Shown piece after piece: positions 22,826-37,512 of a stretch of DNA of 64,000 nt (the stretch's first letter is position 1; the number at the start of each line of letters is the position of its first letter). The stretch is from assembly GCF_014529535.1 (NCBI RefSeq), contig NC_050738.1, forward strand, positions 12,788,062-12,852,061, in the 5' to 3' direction. The position numbers and the translations under genes are program-made. The notes below the pieces were generated by a model. It was not told the origin of the DNA. It did not search any database and worked only from the letters and a program-made list of their open reading frames with translations. The stretch comes from Bradysia coprophila (Eukaryota; Arthropoda; Insecta; Diptera; Sciaridae).

Positions 22826-24135
22826 GGGCAATACGCAGTGTACTTGGGTAGTTTTCATTTAAAAAGACTACTTTGATAGATTCTATTTTGTAGAGTGGAT
22901 TTAACTTGCGTACAGTGAACTGTTGTAAAAACACAAACAAATTTACAAGGTCGAATAAACGTTATGAGATATTGTGGGGCAGTTTATGAATTACATCTTG
23001 CCTAAGGGGATTTTTGAGCAGCACAGTGTCGAAATCGAACTGAAAATGCACAATTCAACTAATAATATTAACTTATCGGCATCGATTCTCATTAGACAGA
23101 AGGCAATTTCTTATTGGTGGTTTTCGCATTGTATTTTTAGATCTCTACGAAAAAGAAACCAAAAATTTATTTTCCGAAATTATGATGAAGAAAATCATAA
23201 CGATGATTTTAAGAAAATCAAATTAACCGAGTAATTTATATCTCATTTGTCTGATCCACCCGTTTAATTCGTAAATTTAATTTTTAGCTTGTTCAACTGA
23301 AATAATGCCAAAAACATGTACACTTTTCCTAGTTTGAAATTTATAGTCACACGTTAAGTGTGATGGTGAAAACGTTTAAATTGCATTAATCGCACATTTT
23401 AATCTTCCCAAATGTCTGATGACGACTGTGGACACAGAGGTCGCCATTTCTTAGGTCGTTGAATTTATATTTTTCTGTAATTAAATTAAGAAATTAAGCA
23501 GATAATTTAAGCGACCGTTGAGTCGTAACACACAAAACAGTAAAAAAAAATTTTTAAAGAAAAACTTTCGATGTCGTTGGGAGTTAATCGTGCCGGCTGA
23601 CACACCAGACTTGTACATGTGTAAAAATTATAAATATACGCACATGTTTCGTGAACGTTTTATATTCATAAATTTATTAATATAAACGCCACATTCGCCA
23701 CCATATTCAATAAATGAGTCTGAGCTTTAAAAAAGAATTTATTGGTGCCATTGGTGTTAAGCAAACAAAACCAGCTGTTATTTTACAAATATTTTATTTT
23801 GGTGGTTTTTGTAATGAATTATAATGGTAAACATAGCGATTTGTCAAGTCAAACCTACGTTCGAACGGAGATAGAGTTATGGCTGCAAGTTGATGCAAAG
23901 CCGAGATGCAACAAGAAATGTCCGCATTATGCGGGTTGTGTTTTTCATTCAGAAAATTTGCAAACATTAGAACCATTTAGAATTATTTAATGAAAGTAGA
24001 CGGCTAGACTGTGTCGGTTGGTGTTAAATTAGTGATTTGAATGAGATTTCCTTGTGTAAGGAGAGACAATCGGACAATTACTTCTATAATCAAGCTTCGT
24101 CTTTCACAAACCGTTTGTGACAAACGACATATATA

Positions 24136-24276
24136 TTATCGACAGCGATGACCAAATAAGCGTCGACTTCGGGTTTTTATAGGTTCTGTCTTTATATAGT
24201 GAAATATATGTTAAAACGAATGAAGTAACAGATTTTGTGTCAAAAATTACTTTGAACAAAAGAAGTATCAGATTTA
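24136..24276 (-). repeat. Dispersed TATA-containing repeat, minus-strand copy 4
   Basis: On the minus strand: AAATCTGATACTTCTTTTG, AAAATCTGTTACTTCATTCG, TTTTAACATATATTTCACTA, TATAAAGACAG and, after ~45 nt, GTCGATAA. It is the only copy found in this orientation and one of the most complete. Confidence 0.6.
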
Positions 24277-27200
24277 ATAGTGTTACCTTAATACATCAAT
24301 GGATTATCTGACTAATCTGGCAAATCTTTTGGCATTTAAAAAAAGTTTCTATCGCTCCAGACATTTTACAGTTGTACTCCTGAATCAGTTTTATTTGTAA
24401 GTAATGAAGACACACTTCTAAAATATGTCCGAGGCTACAGATTTTCTATTTCTAGTCACATAACCAAATCCAGAATGGACAACTGGCTTCGATATTATCT
24501 TTGTAGTTATGCTAATGCGATCAAAAACATTATTGGATTAGCGATGCGAAAATTAGTTGTTCGATCGTTAAAACAAACCCGCCAGAGTATCATTTTTTTT
24601 AGAATAAAATTAAATATCCAATTTCAGATGTAAATATTATTTACGAAAAACAATAAAAAAAACGAATCTGGTTTCTCCACATCTTGAGCTTTGACCATAA
24701 ACGATCGAAAAACAGATAAATCATCATATCGTCTCATCAACTAACAAAGCAATTCACCTGCAGCGTTGATGGCGCCATACAGGTAGAACTATATTGTCTT
24801 GTATCCATTTGATATAAGACTGTAAATAGTTGTATATTCGTTTGCGGAAAGGTCGTCGTACAATATATACAATACCAGTAATGTTTTCTGTTCAATAACA
24901 AAGCGTGTATACAGGAATCTTTGTGCCTGAATTCCTTTCCATCCACAACAACACACAACAAACCCTCACAGTCTAACAAAAAAAAAAGATTTTTTTTCGT
25001 ATCCTTCATTGTAACAGTTGCGTGCCGTTACAAATTTGAAACGGTACCTTTTTTTAATACAAATGACTTTATCGGGATGCTATTGTGTGATACTTTCAAG
25101 ACAATTAATAAAATAAAATAAAAAATAAATTTTCCACTTAAAGAGAATTCAAAGCCTTGTTTGCACAAATTAAAATGTTAATCTCAATTTCTTGCCTTAA
25201 AATATCGACTCATCAGTATGCGCAATTGGTGAAAAAATAAAAGCTGTTCTCGTTCATTGTGCCTCACAAGATGTTTTCTTTAATAAAAAAAAAAAATTAA
25301 AATAAATATCATCACCAAAAACTATAAACGGGTACAACAACACGACAGAAATATTATCTTTTGAAAAGATCAACTTAAGAATTAAATTTATGTAAATTTG
25401 GTTCCGTTTATAGATTATACCAATTATACGAAAATAAAACACCGCGCAAACAACAAAAACTTACAGAACTCTTTTTACGCATATTATACAACGTTGACTT
25501 AAATATATTTTCTGTTTTCCTCTTGCTTAATAGTACATCCAGAGTTCTTCTTTTTTCCCACTTTATGCATTAAAAGAGTCAAAAGGCGGAAGCACTATTT
25601 TCGAACAAAATTGTTTGTTATGGTAGTCTACCGATCTAAAAATGCCTGCCTCTCGGTGTAAATACCACATTTAAAACTAAACCAAAACAAAACCGAAGGA
25701 AATGTGATAGCATGTCAGTACATACCCATAAGTGAATAATACTCGTAAAAATTGTTTTTCTCAAAAGACACACCAGAAATACATACGAAACATGACATTC
25801 AAAAGACCCCTTTTCGTGTTCCTAAATTAAAGATTTTTTTTTTTAGAGTTTGACAAAAGCAGAAAGGATAAAATCAGTTTTTATGAGTAGAATTTTTGAA
25901 AAACATATGGGCAATATCCTCAATTAACGGGCAATATATACTTAGAATGTTTAAAATAAAGATGAGAGAAATGAAACTAATTGTCTACACAAACAAAAAA
26001 AGAAACAAGAGTCGGAAGTTTACGTTCGAAAGCAATTGGATATCGAATATGATTTTGCGTAAAACAAAAAAAAACTCAAGAGATTGTTAGTATTATCCAT
26101 ACAAAAAAAAAACAAACCTTGAAATGCCATAAAAACAGGCTGATTGTCCAACCAATAACTGGTTCATTTGGCATAAGTTATTTATTTTCTGCGGATCTAA
26201 ATCTGTTTATATGTTCTGATTATACATCTGGACGCAACACCATGTGTTACGCGTTATTAATTCAACTGTTATACCAACAATTCAAACATCAAATGACCAA
26301 CAAATCGGTAGCTTAAACATCCATACGTCTTCATTAAATTTAATTATAAAATGATATAAATTTCCATGAAACTCTGAGTTCAGCTAAACACACACACAAA
26401 GGTCTTGTGACACTCTTAACCCATTCCATAAAAAAAGAAATAATTCGACGAATAACTATATCCAACAAACATAACAACAAAAACTACCAAACTTCCACAA
26501 AAAACATATATGCAATCATTTATTCTCTGGGATAGATGTGTTCCATGTCTATTTTTATTAAACAATTTTTCCATCGTTATTTTTTTCGTTCTTGTAGCTA
26601 GCTAAAGATGTTCGGTAGATTAATTGGAATTTTAACAACCGCACAACAGCTGAACCATCGAGTCAGCCACACTTTAAATTAATAAAACAAATAAAAATTT
26701 ATGTATTTTTAGCAGTCGTCTTCCTTCCGCAGTTGTTTTTTTTATATTTAGGTCTATTTAGATTTAGAACGATAGGAAGCGCCAATCGAAAGTTTGGTAC
26801 ACAATTATTTAGCGAAATAAAGGAGAAAGGGGTGACGACAATAATATCACCATGAAGACTGGTAGTGTAGAGCTCTCTTCCAATAACACGACGATGCATC
26901 CTATATTCTCAGCTCTAGAACTCAAGGAAGAAGCCGGATTGCCCGGGAAAATTAAAACATAAAAGAATTGCACTTGAGAATAACTCGCTGTGCTTTGATG
27001 TCGTACTAATCCACTTATTTTGTCGGGTTCAGTGAGCTAAGGAGCTAGAAGCAATGGCATCTACGCAAATTGACTCTGACTTACGTGATAATAGGCGCTA
27101 CTCTAACTAGTCCAGGTTTGAAGGATTCGTATGCTAGGAGTCAAAGGCCACGTTTGTAAGGGAGCAGTATCTTTATAACGATTTTTCCCGTCTAAACTTT

Positions 27201-27359
27201 CCTCCAATTTTCCTCCAAGGCTATACCACATTATTCCCTTGACTGAAAGTCAGGGTCTTATGAAAGAAAATACCCTTAAATGTCCGTAACGCTAAGTTCA
27301 CTTTGATATTTTGAAAATGTTCTACATTGGCAAAAAACGTTAAATACAGAAAACGTCCG

Positions 27360-28970
27360 TACACTTGTGGACTCGATAACTCGAGTAATTCTTTACCGAT
27401 TTGCAAAATTTTGGTTTTAATCGACGGAGAATGAAAATCATGAGGTTAAGTTCGTAGATGGGCAATATAATGAGATGGGAGTAATTCTCAAGAGAATTTT
27501 ATTCCTTGTTACCGCGATAACTTCCCTAATTCTTATCAGATTTTCAAATTTTTTGTGTTATTCGACGAAGATTGAAATTCTTGAGGTTGAGTTTGCAGAT
27601 GGATAATGTTAGAACAACAAGATGGGAGAAATTCTACACAGACGCTTTTCCTTGTGGACTCGATAGCTCGAGTAATTCTTTACCGATTTGCAAAATTTTG
27701 GTTTTAATCGACGGAGAATGAAAATCATGAGGTTAAGTTCGTAGATGGGCAATATTGGAGTAATGAGATGGGAGTAATTCTCAAGAGAATTTTATTCCTT
27801 GTTACCGCGATAACTTCCATAATTCTTATCCGATTTTCAAAGATTTTGTCTTAATCGACGAAGATTGAAAATCTTAGGGCTGAGTTTGCAGATGGATAAT
27901 GTTCGAACAACGAGATGGGAGAAATTCTACACAGACGCTTTCTCTTGTTACCGCGCGATAACTTGAGTAATTTTTACCCGATTTTCAAATTTTTTGTTTT
28001 AATTGACAGAGAATGATATTGGATTAGTGAGTTTGGAGTAATTGTAAACATAACTTGTTTACCACGACATTTTTGCAACGGATTTCCAGAAAAATTTCTT
28101 ATTTGACGAGTAGTGAAATTCTGGATTTCTGGTCTAACAATTAAGAAGTACTTCCCAAAAGAGTTTTTGCTTGCTTGAGAAACCGATAGCTCGAGTAATT
28201 CTCAGAGGCTTCAAAAATCAATTTCGACCAGTAGCGTAATTCATGTGGTTAAACTCGAACATTGGAATTTAATTGGACTAGTAATCTGGGATATACGACA
28301 ATTTTTGCGTGAAATCTGTATTCTTAAAAGAATTTTTTTCGTTCGTAAAATGTTTGAACGAGTGTGAACTTTGCGTAATTCACACGAGTTATATTTTTTC
28401 AAGAGGTAGGCAGAAAATACGCCAAATTATACTCAGACGCTGTTCCTTGTTATCGTGATAACTTAAGTAATTTTTACCCGATTTTAAGTTCGTAGATGGA
28501 TAATATTGGAGTAGTGAGGTTGGAGTATAATTGTAAACACAACTTGTTACCGCGACATTTTTGCAACGGATTTCCAGAAAAAAAAATTATTCGACGAGTA
28601 AGTGAATCTGGATTTCTGGTCGAACAATCTAGAAGACTAGAACAATCTTGCTTGCTTGATAACATGATAACTCGAGTAATTCTCAGAGGCTTCGAAAATC
28701 GCAGATTTGAAAATATTAAGTGTTTTCGACCAGTATTGTAATTCATGTGGTTAAATTCGAACATTGGACTTTATTGGACTGGTAATCTGCCATATACGAC
28801 AATTTTTGCGTGAAATCGCGTTCTTAAAAGAAATTTTTCGTTCCTAAAGTGTTTGCACGAGTGTGAATTTTGCCAGAGCCGTAATTCACATGAGTTTTTT
28901 TTTTCAAGAGGTAAGCAAGAAATGCGCCACCTGTTCAGCGCTTTTAGTAGACTATTTATAGGAGACTCAA
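27360..28970. repeat. Complex satellite with dimeric higher-order structure
   Basis: Units contain GATAACT(CGAG/TCC)..AATTCTT..CGATTT, TTAATCGACG(A/G)AGA and GATGGGCAATAT or GATGGATAATGTT. ACCGCGATAA starts at 27511 and 27804 and a variant at 27950; ACTCGATA starts at 27371 and 27658. The basic period is about 146 bp and the closest copies are about 287-293 bp apart, so the array is organised as dimers. From about 28020 a second block takes over with CGACATTTTTGCAACGG at 28065 and 28553, a period of about 488 bp. No coding role is seen. Confidence 0.75.
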
Positions 28971-30539
28971 CTTAGGAGTAAGACATCGCTCGCTGGACCT
29001 TCAACTCATAGCTCTTTTTGTTTCTTCAGGAAATGAAATAAATATGAGTAAAATGAAGCATGTGATGACTGCTGTTTTCTGAATAAAAGAGACATCACCT
29101 TTTCATGTGACTTTAATTTTGTGATCTCAAACACACCACCTCATTTAAAAATGGTTAGAAAGCTAAGGCTGGAATTATAGAAAAAAAATAGCCAGTCAAG
29201 GGACCTGACCCACCCAAGAGGTGGGGCCTAGTTGAATAAAGTGACGGTATGTATCTGGCAAAGTGCACATTGATTCGATACTAAATTCTCTTCATGTCTA
29301 TAAAGCTTTTCGAACAAATAATGAGACTTTGAAGATTCGTCTCAGTTTTTTTTTTTTTATATTTACTGGCTTATCCAGATTCAAATGTTACGATGTGAAT
29401 GAATAAAATTCCTTCGTCAGAATTTAAGTCTGAGTTGAGGTACAATCATCATCCAGGAATATAAAAAATTGAAATGAAGCAGAAAATCCGATGGTACATG
29501 TACTCTTCTATTTGATAGAATACAGAGTTTCGTTATGCACCAATCGCTCTAAAGGTAGTTCTGCAGTAATATTTCGGTAATTATTCAATGTTTTTCAATT
29601 TAACAACCAGTTAATACAAAGTAATAAAATACACAGTCGATGTAATTGAAATTCTTGAGATGTGTTCCACCGTTTCAACCGATAAATCATCTGTCTGATC
29701 AAACCATAATTGAGAAAAAAAAGCCATTTCATTTAAAATGCGACAGTTCCGCAACGGTCGTTATACGCTTGGATAATTGGCAGTTAGAAGATAAGCACCA
29801 TTCCGAAAAATTGAAGTAAAAGTCATATCATTAAACTACCGGTGTACATGGTGTACTAAGCGAAAAACATGAGGAGAGAAGAGAAAAACGTATGAATGTT
29901 AATTCCTTATGCATGGCTCATTGACGAAATGCCGAAATTAAACTTAAGCTTACGTTTTTGCATTTTAATTATATTTATGCGATATACAACAGGCCGCCTG
30001 AATATTTCGATTATTTTGCGCATTCACAGAATACCCTATAATTATGAAATTTTCATTTTTAATGTGAGGACGGGATTAAAATCGATGACCAAAATGGAAT
30101 ACCACCGAAATGAATATTTTATGTATTACATTTCTACGTTGGTTACATGTTATACACATAATATAAAGCACAACCATAAATTCAACATGAAAAAAAATGT
30201 TCAGTTCAGCAATTTAATCGCCAAAAATTGTTCCGAACAAACGATGGGTGCACTTATATTTAGCAAATTATCGGCAACAGCTGGCTTTGTGTTATTAAGA
30301 TATGTGATATAGGAGGATATTCGATATTATAATGTGGTTACAGTGAGTGAAGTTTTTCGGTTACAGGTGGAAGAGTTGGTGATTTTATGCAGAAATATTT
30401 TCAAATCGAAATTTATGGACCGTTTTTCGTTGTAAATTCACTTAACTCGACCTTTCACAGATGGCAAACATATCACCAATATAACTTATATATAAAGTAT
30501 TTTGCTGCATTTGATCTACAATTACTATTACAATTAATC

Positions 30540-30640
30540 GAATCTATTACTTCATTTGTTTAACATGTATTTTTCTATTAGGGATAAATTCATCAAGAGT
30601 TCATCACTTTTTTTTTGTCGTCAATAACGTTAACAAATGA
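30540..30640 (+). repeat. Dispersed TATA-containing repeat, copy 5
   Basis: GAATCTATTACTTCATTTG, TTTAACATGTATTTTTCTAT, TTCATCAC, TTTGTCGTCAATAACG and TTAACAAATGAAG. Confidence 0.55.
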
Positions 30641-33600
30641 AGTTCGATAAGGAAAGAAGGTTGTCTACAGAACAACGGTTCAACGGTGCGCGGCTATCCC
30701 TGAAAATTTTACCTAGCAATCAGATAGCGAAATAGAAGTGATTCAAAAGCAGAAGCCTTGGTGATGTTCCTCTTTGCTCGAAGATAAAATCATTTCAATT
30801 TAATCACGGTGTTCAATTAAAATACAAATTTTGCGTTCGTCGTTTCAGGAATTTTTAATCGAAATTCTTAATCACATCACCGTCGCTCTGATCGGTGATC
30901 CTAAACAAAAAAACGGTGAACAAAAAATCATCACAAAAATTACACGAAATTTTTTAGAACTTTTTTTCTTCTTTCAAATCAATAAAAAAGATGTATAAGG
31001 ACAGGTGAGTTCCTTTTTTATTGTTGTACATCGAACAGCAACCAGAACGAAAAAAAAGTTACAAAAAATTTCGATACTATAATTGTAGCAAACGGACAGA
31101 GTGTTCGTTTTTCTGTTTGGTTTCTTGTTGTTATAAGTCTTTCTAATCGTCATAGGGGTATTATGATGCAAGAAGTGGTATGTGCACCAGTAAAAAGAGA
31201 GTATGTTTTCGGCTGTCAGTGCTTTTTTTCTGTCCAATATACGGAAGGAAGAAAACACCTGGATGCGATAAAAAAACCGAATTTTTTTAATCTTCAAGAA
31301 AATACCAATGCCACACAAAACAACATTATTTTATATATAAAATTGAAATGCAATGGAAAGCAGCACGCTGTTCGGTTAATTTCGCTTTTTTGAGGTAATT
31401 AACTTTTCAGATGTTCCTTTTTTCGATTTTTTTTGTTGCTGTGTGAATCAGGTTCAGGTGTAAGTGAAAACCAAGCTGCCTGTGTAGATTATCGGGGTTA
31501 ATGTGGATATCGTGGTATCAGCGTAATAATACGTGGTATGAGCCAGTGGAGTGTGTGTGCACTCATTCATATAATGTTTGCAATATGATTATGCGATTAA
31601 ATTACTAATTTTTGAGAGAAATAATACCAAAAGGTGTTCATTGAAGGCAAGGGAAAAAAATTGTGGGAATATATAAAAGTGATGTGGGTATGCAATGCAT
31701 ATGCACACCTCACTGTACGAAACAGCGAATGAGCTGTCTCCGTATTATTTGTTATCGTAAAAAATGAGTATGGCGTGATTCAATTTCTGATTTTAGTTAT
31801 AATACTTCATGTAAGTAATATGTTGTTAATGCGGCAGTTAAAATGTAAATAGCAATTGAGCAATTTGTTCATTTTCACACCGATTATTTGTTCAACCCTT
31901 TAGCAAGAATTAGCGAATGTGTATGTACCGGTACCGCATATGATCGTAATCGGCCAATTGTGTTGCGTAACTTAGATCTGTATCGATAGGTGAATCACAA
32001 TCCGACATCGTAATAGTACGAGAAAGTCGAGACGCGGTGATAGAAGTTCCTAGACAAATTATTTGATTTCAAGTGATTATTTTAAATTTTGAGGTGATGA
32101 ATCTTGAAAAGTAAGATTGAAACTATTAAGAGGCTTAGGTTTGCGTAGTTGAAAAATGAGTTGTTTTAGCACCGTGTGTCAATTTACCCCACGCTCTATA
32201 TTCCACCCACTTCTTCTATTAAGAAGCACGGGGCATTTAAAACCCTGCCAAAGGGATTTGTAACTCTTGAGGACATGGAACTCTTTAGTATTTGTGATTC
32301 TTGAAGACTTGCTACACCGAAAGCTTTCTATTCATAGAAACATGCCTTGACTATGTCGTGCTCGGTGGACATTTATACTTTTTCATTTTCTTTGTGCCTT
32401 TGTTTAAAAGCTTTCGATCAACCAAATATGTGAAAAAAAACTGAAACATTTGAACTTTACAGTCGTATTGTAGCATAATGCTAACTTACGCGAGTTTGAA
32501 ATGCATTGCAAAAAAAAATCGCTCAGAGCGTTTTGCGACGTATGCTCACAAAGGGACTGTGACAAAAAGTCCAAATTGAATGCTTAAAGGCAATAAAATT
32601 GAACAAAAATATGCAACGTGCCTGTTTTGACCTTTTTAATTGTATCGAAACAGTTGCACACCACACAAGACTATCTGCCTATAATTTTAATATGCCGTGT
32701 GTGTGTTTCTTTAACGTTACAATCGTCGTCCGTATTAATTTTTGTCTGTTTTAAACCCACAAAATTATTTTCAAATGATTAACATGGCATGTCTTTAAAA
32801 AAAAAATGGAAAGGAATTGCACATGTGTATCAAAATTTTTGGAACATCAGGCTTCTATGAGGGTCTCTATCAACAAACCATTTGGAATTACGGCTGTAAA
32901 CTCAAACTATTTTTTTACCTTTGTAATTTATTAGATAACATTTCGCTTGTTCGTCCTTCGAACAGGTGATAGCTGAAGAAAAAAAGATGAATGATGGTGG
33001 TAACCGTCGGAAGAAATTGTTGAGCTGCAGACGTTAAAAAATGTAATTTAAATTTCTTTATAAATTTGCTAGAAAAGGTACATATGTCAATAATGTCCTT
33101 GGAAGAGCAAACAAGTTATTGGAAATATTTACCAATTTTGATGGTGAAACAAAAACATGTTGGCTATGTAGTGAACAATAAATTAGCCTGACGAAACTGT
33201 AAATACGTCCCCAAGCACTTTTGTGAGCCTAATAAGTCTAAAGTTGTCTTATAGTCTGACATCCAGCTTTTTTGCACAATGGAAAAATAATTTTCATGCA
33301 CGGCACGACACAGACATACAAATTGCAAAAGATTTTAATTTCCTATGAAGGGAGTAAAATTACCAGTCTGTAGCGCGCATATTTTATGTGAGCCTAATTT
33401 TTAAACCAGTCTACCAATCATTAAATCATTCGAAAAACAGTCACACACACATCGTGTTGTTGCGTAGATGAAAAATAAGAACATACATCGTCGTGACACC
33501 CTTGAGCCCACTGTACACATGAAAATTCTTTTGTATGGTTCTCGTCAAATTTACAGCACGCGAACTTCTTTTTTTTATCTTGGCAATGAATTCGTAAATT

Positions 33601-35001
33601 TTACTGCATTCCAGAAGCATTGTTCCCACACTTTTTGATATAATATCAACGAAATTGTACGATTAAAAGAAAGAAAGAACAGAAATAAAACAAAAATATT
33701 ATAAATAAATGCACTTCTAGTCTGAGAGATTTCACATATCATCTTACGTTAAATATATGCGAAAAAAAATATATTTGCGTGAGATTGTGATGCTTTAAGG
33801 ATATATAATTAAGGTGTGTGTAGGAGATTCAATACAAAAGTGTATTTTACTTTCGTTTCATTAGCTCACCAAAGCAAATTAACGATCCGCTGCCAGCTAT
33901 CATTTTTTTTTGCTCCTCAATAAAACAAGTTCATCGTTTTTTATTCATTCAGTTAAATGCAATGTGCGGGATTCATCATAATTTTCATGGTTTTACAAGG
34001 AATAGTGCGCTGAAATACCGTAAGGTAAAATTTTTTGATTTTTCTAGCTTTGTATCGAAGCGATCGAAATACAAACGAATCGAAATATTGTTTTCAGATG
34101 TTAATGGAAGAAATCCCTTTTTTTCGTCTGTTCTACAGAACCCCTTTTAGCATACAAAACAGCTAACCTTGCATTAGTTTGGACAGAAAATCTTTTGCTA
34201 TAGATAATTATTGAGTAATTTATGAAATATATAAGTAGTAACTATAAAATTCGTATCCACGATGTGCCTCAGGACAGTGCTTCTATCATCTTTCATATTA
34301 AATGCTTGATTTTTCAGATAAAAAAAAGACTTTTTATGTATGGATGGTGATTTGCAAAAGGTTTCTCGTTCGGCATATGGATATAAGTGGGAGGTTGAAT
34401 TGAAATAACCAAAACCACTAAACTTTTATGCGATGAACTCACAGAATGCCAACTGGATTATAATAACTAACCATATACCAAAGTATATAGCATGTGTATG
34501 GAGTGTATTCAGTGTCTTATTTCATTTAGATTTTCTTCCATGTGAAGTCCCTGAAGCCATTTTTTGTCTAATTTGACTGTTAGTGGAACCATTTTTTCTT
34601 TAAAAAAGCGAGGAAAATCCCAACCGTATGTCTTTAGTTAAAAGACTCTGTTCCCGATATTATGATGAAAGCGATGAAAGCCTTCGATACGAAGGGTTTG
34701 GAAAATATTATTTGAGTGACTTAAGATTGAGTTTGATTTCATATCTTAGATCATCGACAGGAGGTACGCGTCAACTCTAAATTTAATAGTGAAACGAAGC
34801 TATAGAAAAACTGATGCTTTTAATGTGTAACTGCAAGACGAATCTTACTTATATTACCTTCTATGAAATTGAAAAGTGATGTTTCTCAACGCAGATACGT
34901 ATTCAGGATGTCAGTCGTCAATTTCCTGATCATGTGCATCATTCGGTTCTACCTGAACTTGGTACATCTTTTGATTATTGGATTTCCAAATGTTTGATGT
35001 A

Positions 35002-35100
35002 GAATCTTTTACTTCATATGTTTTAACATACATTCAGCCTTATAAGACTTCATTTCCAAAGCTCTCCGTTTATTTTGTCGTTGCCGTCGATAGCAAATGG
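35002..35100 (+). repeat. Dispersed TATA-containing repeat, copy 6
   Basis: GAATCTTTTACTTCATATG, TTTTAACATACATTCAGCCT, TATAAGACTTC, TTTGTCGTTGCCGTCGATAG and CAAATGG. Confidence 0.6.
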
Positions 35101-36961
35101 TTAGACGTTGCACTAACTAAGTTTTGAACAATTTAGTCGCAGATTTCAAATTAAAAATCAAATTCAACTTTTAGAATTTTCAACTATGAAACCGTCGTTA
35201 TTGAGAACTTGGCGCAAACGGGTCAAAGCGAAATCCTCGTGCCATTTCAAATGAATAAAGCTACAGTTTTTAATCTAGGTCTGTATGTACCATCGATACT
35301 CACACGCAACTGTGTAAAATTCATAGAAATCATTCAAAACTGTTTAAAATTGACTATGCGATTGGACAATACGCACCGAACTATTGATATTTCGACTCTC
35401 GAACAATAGCATTTACTTTCTGCGCGAGCTACAAGAATATACTAACCAACAGACACCATTTATTTCCCGGGAAATTTTCTCGTGATTTTTTTCTGTCATT
35501 ATAATCGTTTTTCCCGTTTTCCGCCTTTTCAAAATCGACGATAAATGCATTCCCTAGTTCGACCTGCTCTGATATCAGTCGTCGACTAATTCAACAGCCC
35601 TTCACTTTTCACTATTTCTTTTTTTCTGAACGCGTGAATATTGTCGCCATTCAATAGGGCGCCATTTTTACAAACAAAAATAAAAATCCCGTCGCGTCCT
35701 ATAAAACTGTTTAATAAATGTTAGACCCTTTAAAAATAAAATGCAAAACAAAAACTTTCTTTGTTCAGTTAATAATTACTGTAGTTAAAGCAAATCCCAT
35801 ATCCTATAGACGCTCTAATACAAATCACAATTCCAAATTTTGAATGTTTAACGGCCCACTTAAAATTGGTTGGAAAAAGGACGGATCAAAAAATCTGAAC
35901 AATGTTGAAAATGCATTACACGAGGTACTAACTCATGATATATCTGGTCCTATAATTATAAAATTTAATAAGTCTGTACTTGAGAAATATATAAAGCAAA
36001 TAATTTAGATGAAAAAAACTTGAATTACCAGAGTTAGTTAAAACATCAACACCATAGAAATCTTTGAATGTCGACAAAAACATTAAAGTGAAGTCTTATT
36101 TCAATACAAGAAAATCAATGCCTCACTTTGTTCAAAATTGTTACACATTTTCCACAAAATATTTCTCGTGTAGCCAACCGAACCGAACAAGAAAAAAAAT
36201 CTAAATAAATTATTGAAATAATAAATTTCACAGACCCATTTTTTTGCTATCTTATTTCTGAAAACCAGATGCTACTTTCAGATGGCTTATTCCGCTATCT
36301 ATATCTTTTCAACGCAGCTTATAACATACATATACTATATACACAAATTGTCTACACAAACCCCAAACCATTAATATATTATTATACAAGTGGAAGACTG
36401 AGGGATCAAGTGTATATTAATACTAAAAAGTCGAAAATTTGGATGACTTTCAGAATAGGTTCTTTTTTCGGTGAGAATGGTTTTTGATAGGGAAGTGTAT
36501 GCAATATATATATAGACGAGATACGAATAACTTCTTCTTTTTTTTGATTCATATAAAAAATAACGTGTAGAGAAACACCTGCCTAAATCGAATATATTAC
36601 GATGGTTAGTTCGGTTCGAGTTATTTAATAAAAGTACCCGAATTCTTGGAATTGTTTTGTTGAAGTGGTTTTCATTGCCTCGTTTAATCCGTAACTTAAC
36701 CAATTGAATCATAAAGGAATGTATCACCAATACAATGTTGTAAGTCTACAATTGCACACACAATATACGAATGCTATTATAGCATTGCTATATATGGAGG
36801 GAATATCAAAAATTTGCATGAATATTTTGTATCGATAATGATTATATTGCGGAGTGCATCTTGTGTTTTTGATCTTATTTCGATCAAGCAAATGTACAAA
36901 AATGTGTGTGCTGCGAGGTGTGCTGCATTATTTGCGGTTGAAATTGTGTAATGATCGGTGT

Positions 36962-37512
36962 GAGGGATTCTTTTGAAAAACGACCTGCCGAAATCGGACG
37001 CATTTTCTAGTGGATTTTTTGATATGTGCCTGGAACCACATAAACCACATACATCGAAACATTACCCATGCATGTTTGGTATTATTGGAAAGCTAAGACC
37101 AGTATCAAATGGGGAAAACAGTTTCTTTGTGTTTCTATTGCTTTTCGGATTAACAGCTACCGTTAGAAGTTCGCCAAAATTATTCATTTTTTACCCAAAC
37201 TTTCATCTGGTCATAACTCAGTGTGGATGAATTTTGAACCCAACAAAACCCAATCTGCCCCCAAAGGACATGCAATTACCTTTCTAATGACACCCCACAC
37301 GACCTTTAATGTTTCGTGGCCTACGAGAAATTTCCATAAGAAAAGTGCATGTTTTCGGTTTTTGGTCACCTTTCACTAGCCAGACAAGCTTAAACGAATT
37401 TTTTTGAAAGTGGTTTTGGCTTCTAGGGACCAATGCCTATCTAGGCACATATCAAAAAATCCACTAGAAAATGCGTCCGATTTCGGCAGGTCGTTTTTCA
37501 AAAGAATCCCTC
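36962..37512. mobile_element. 551 bp MITE with 70 bp perfect terminal inverted repeats
   Basis: Left end GAGGGATTCTTTTGAAAAAC, right end its exact complement. The two arms agree for 70 bases, through GATATGTGCCT, before diverging. TGT lies directly outside both ends and may be a 3 bp target duplication. The interior has no transposase; an 85-codon open frame starting in the left arm is incidental. A truncated end is at 21430 and an inverted, eroded relative at about 56690-56963. Perfect arms argue for relatively recent activity. Confidence 0.8.

Noticed and set aside
29896..30312. 138-codon open frame on the plus strand
   Set aside because: Composition follows the AT-rich background (Ile, Asn, Tyr, Phe rich), no family motif, no promoter or poly(A) context; it also runs close to a dispersed-repeat copy.
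35209..35409. 66-codon open frame
   Set aside because: Reads moderately protein-like but is short, lies just after a dispersed-repeat copy, and no splice partner or family signature was found.
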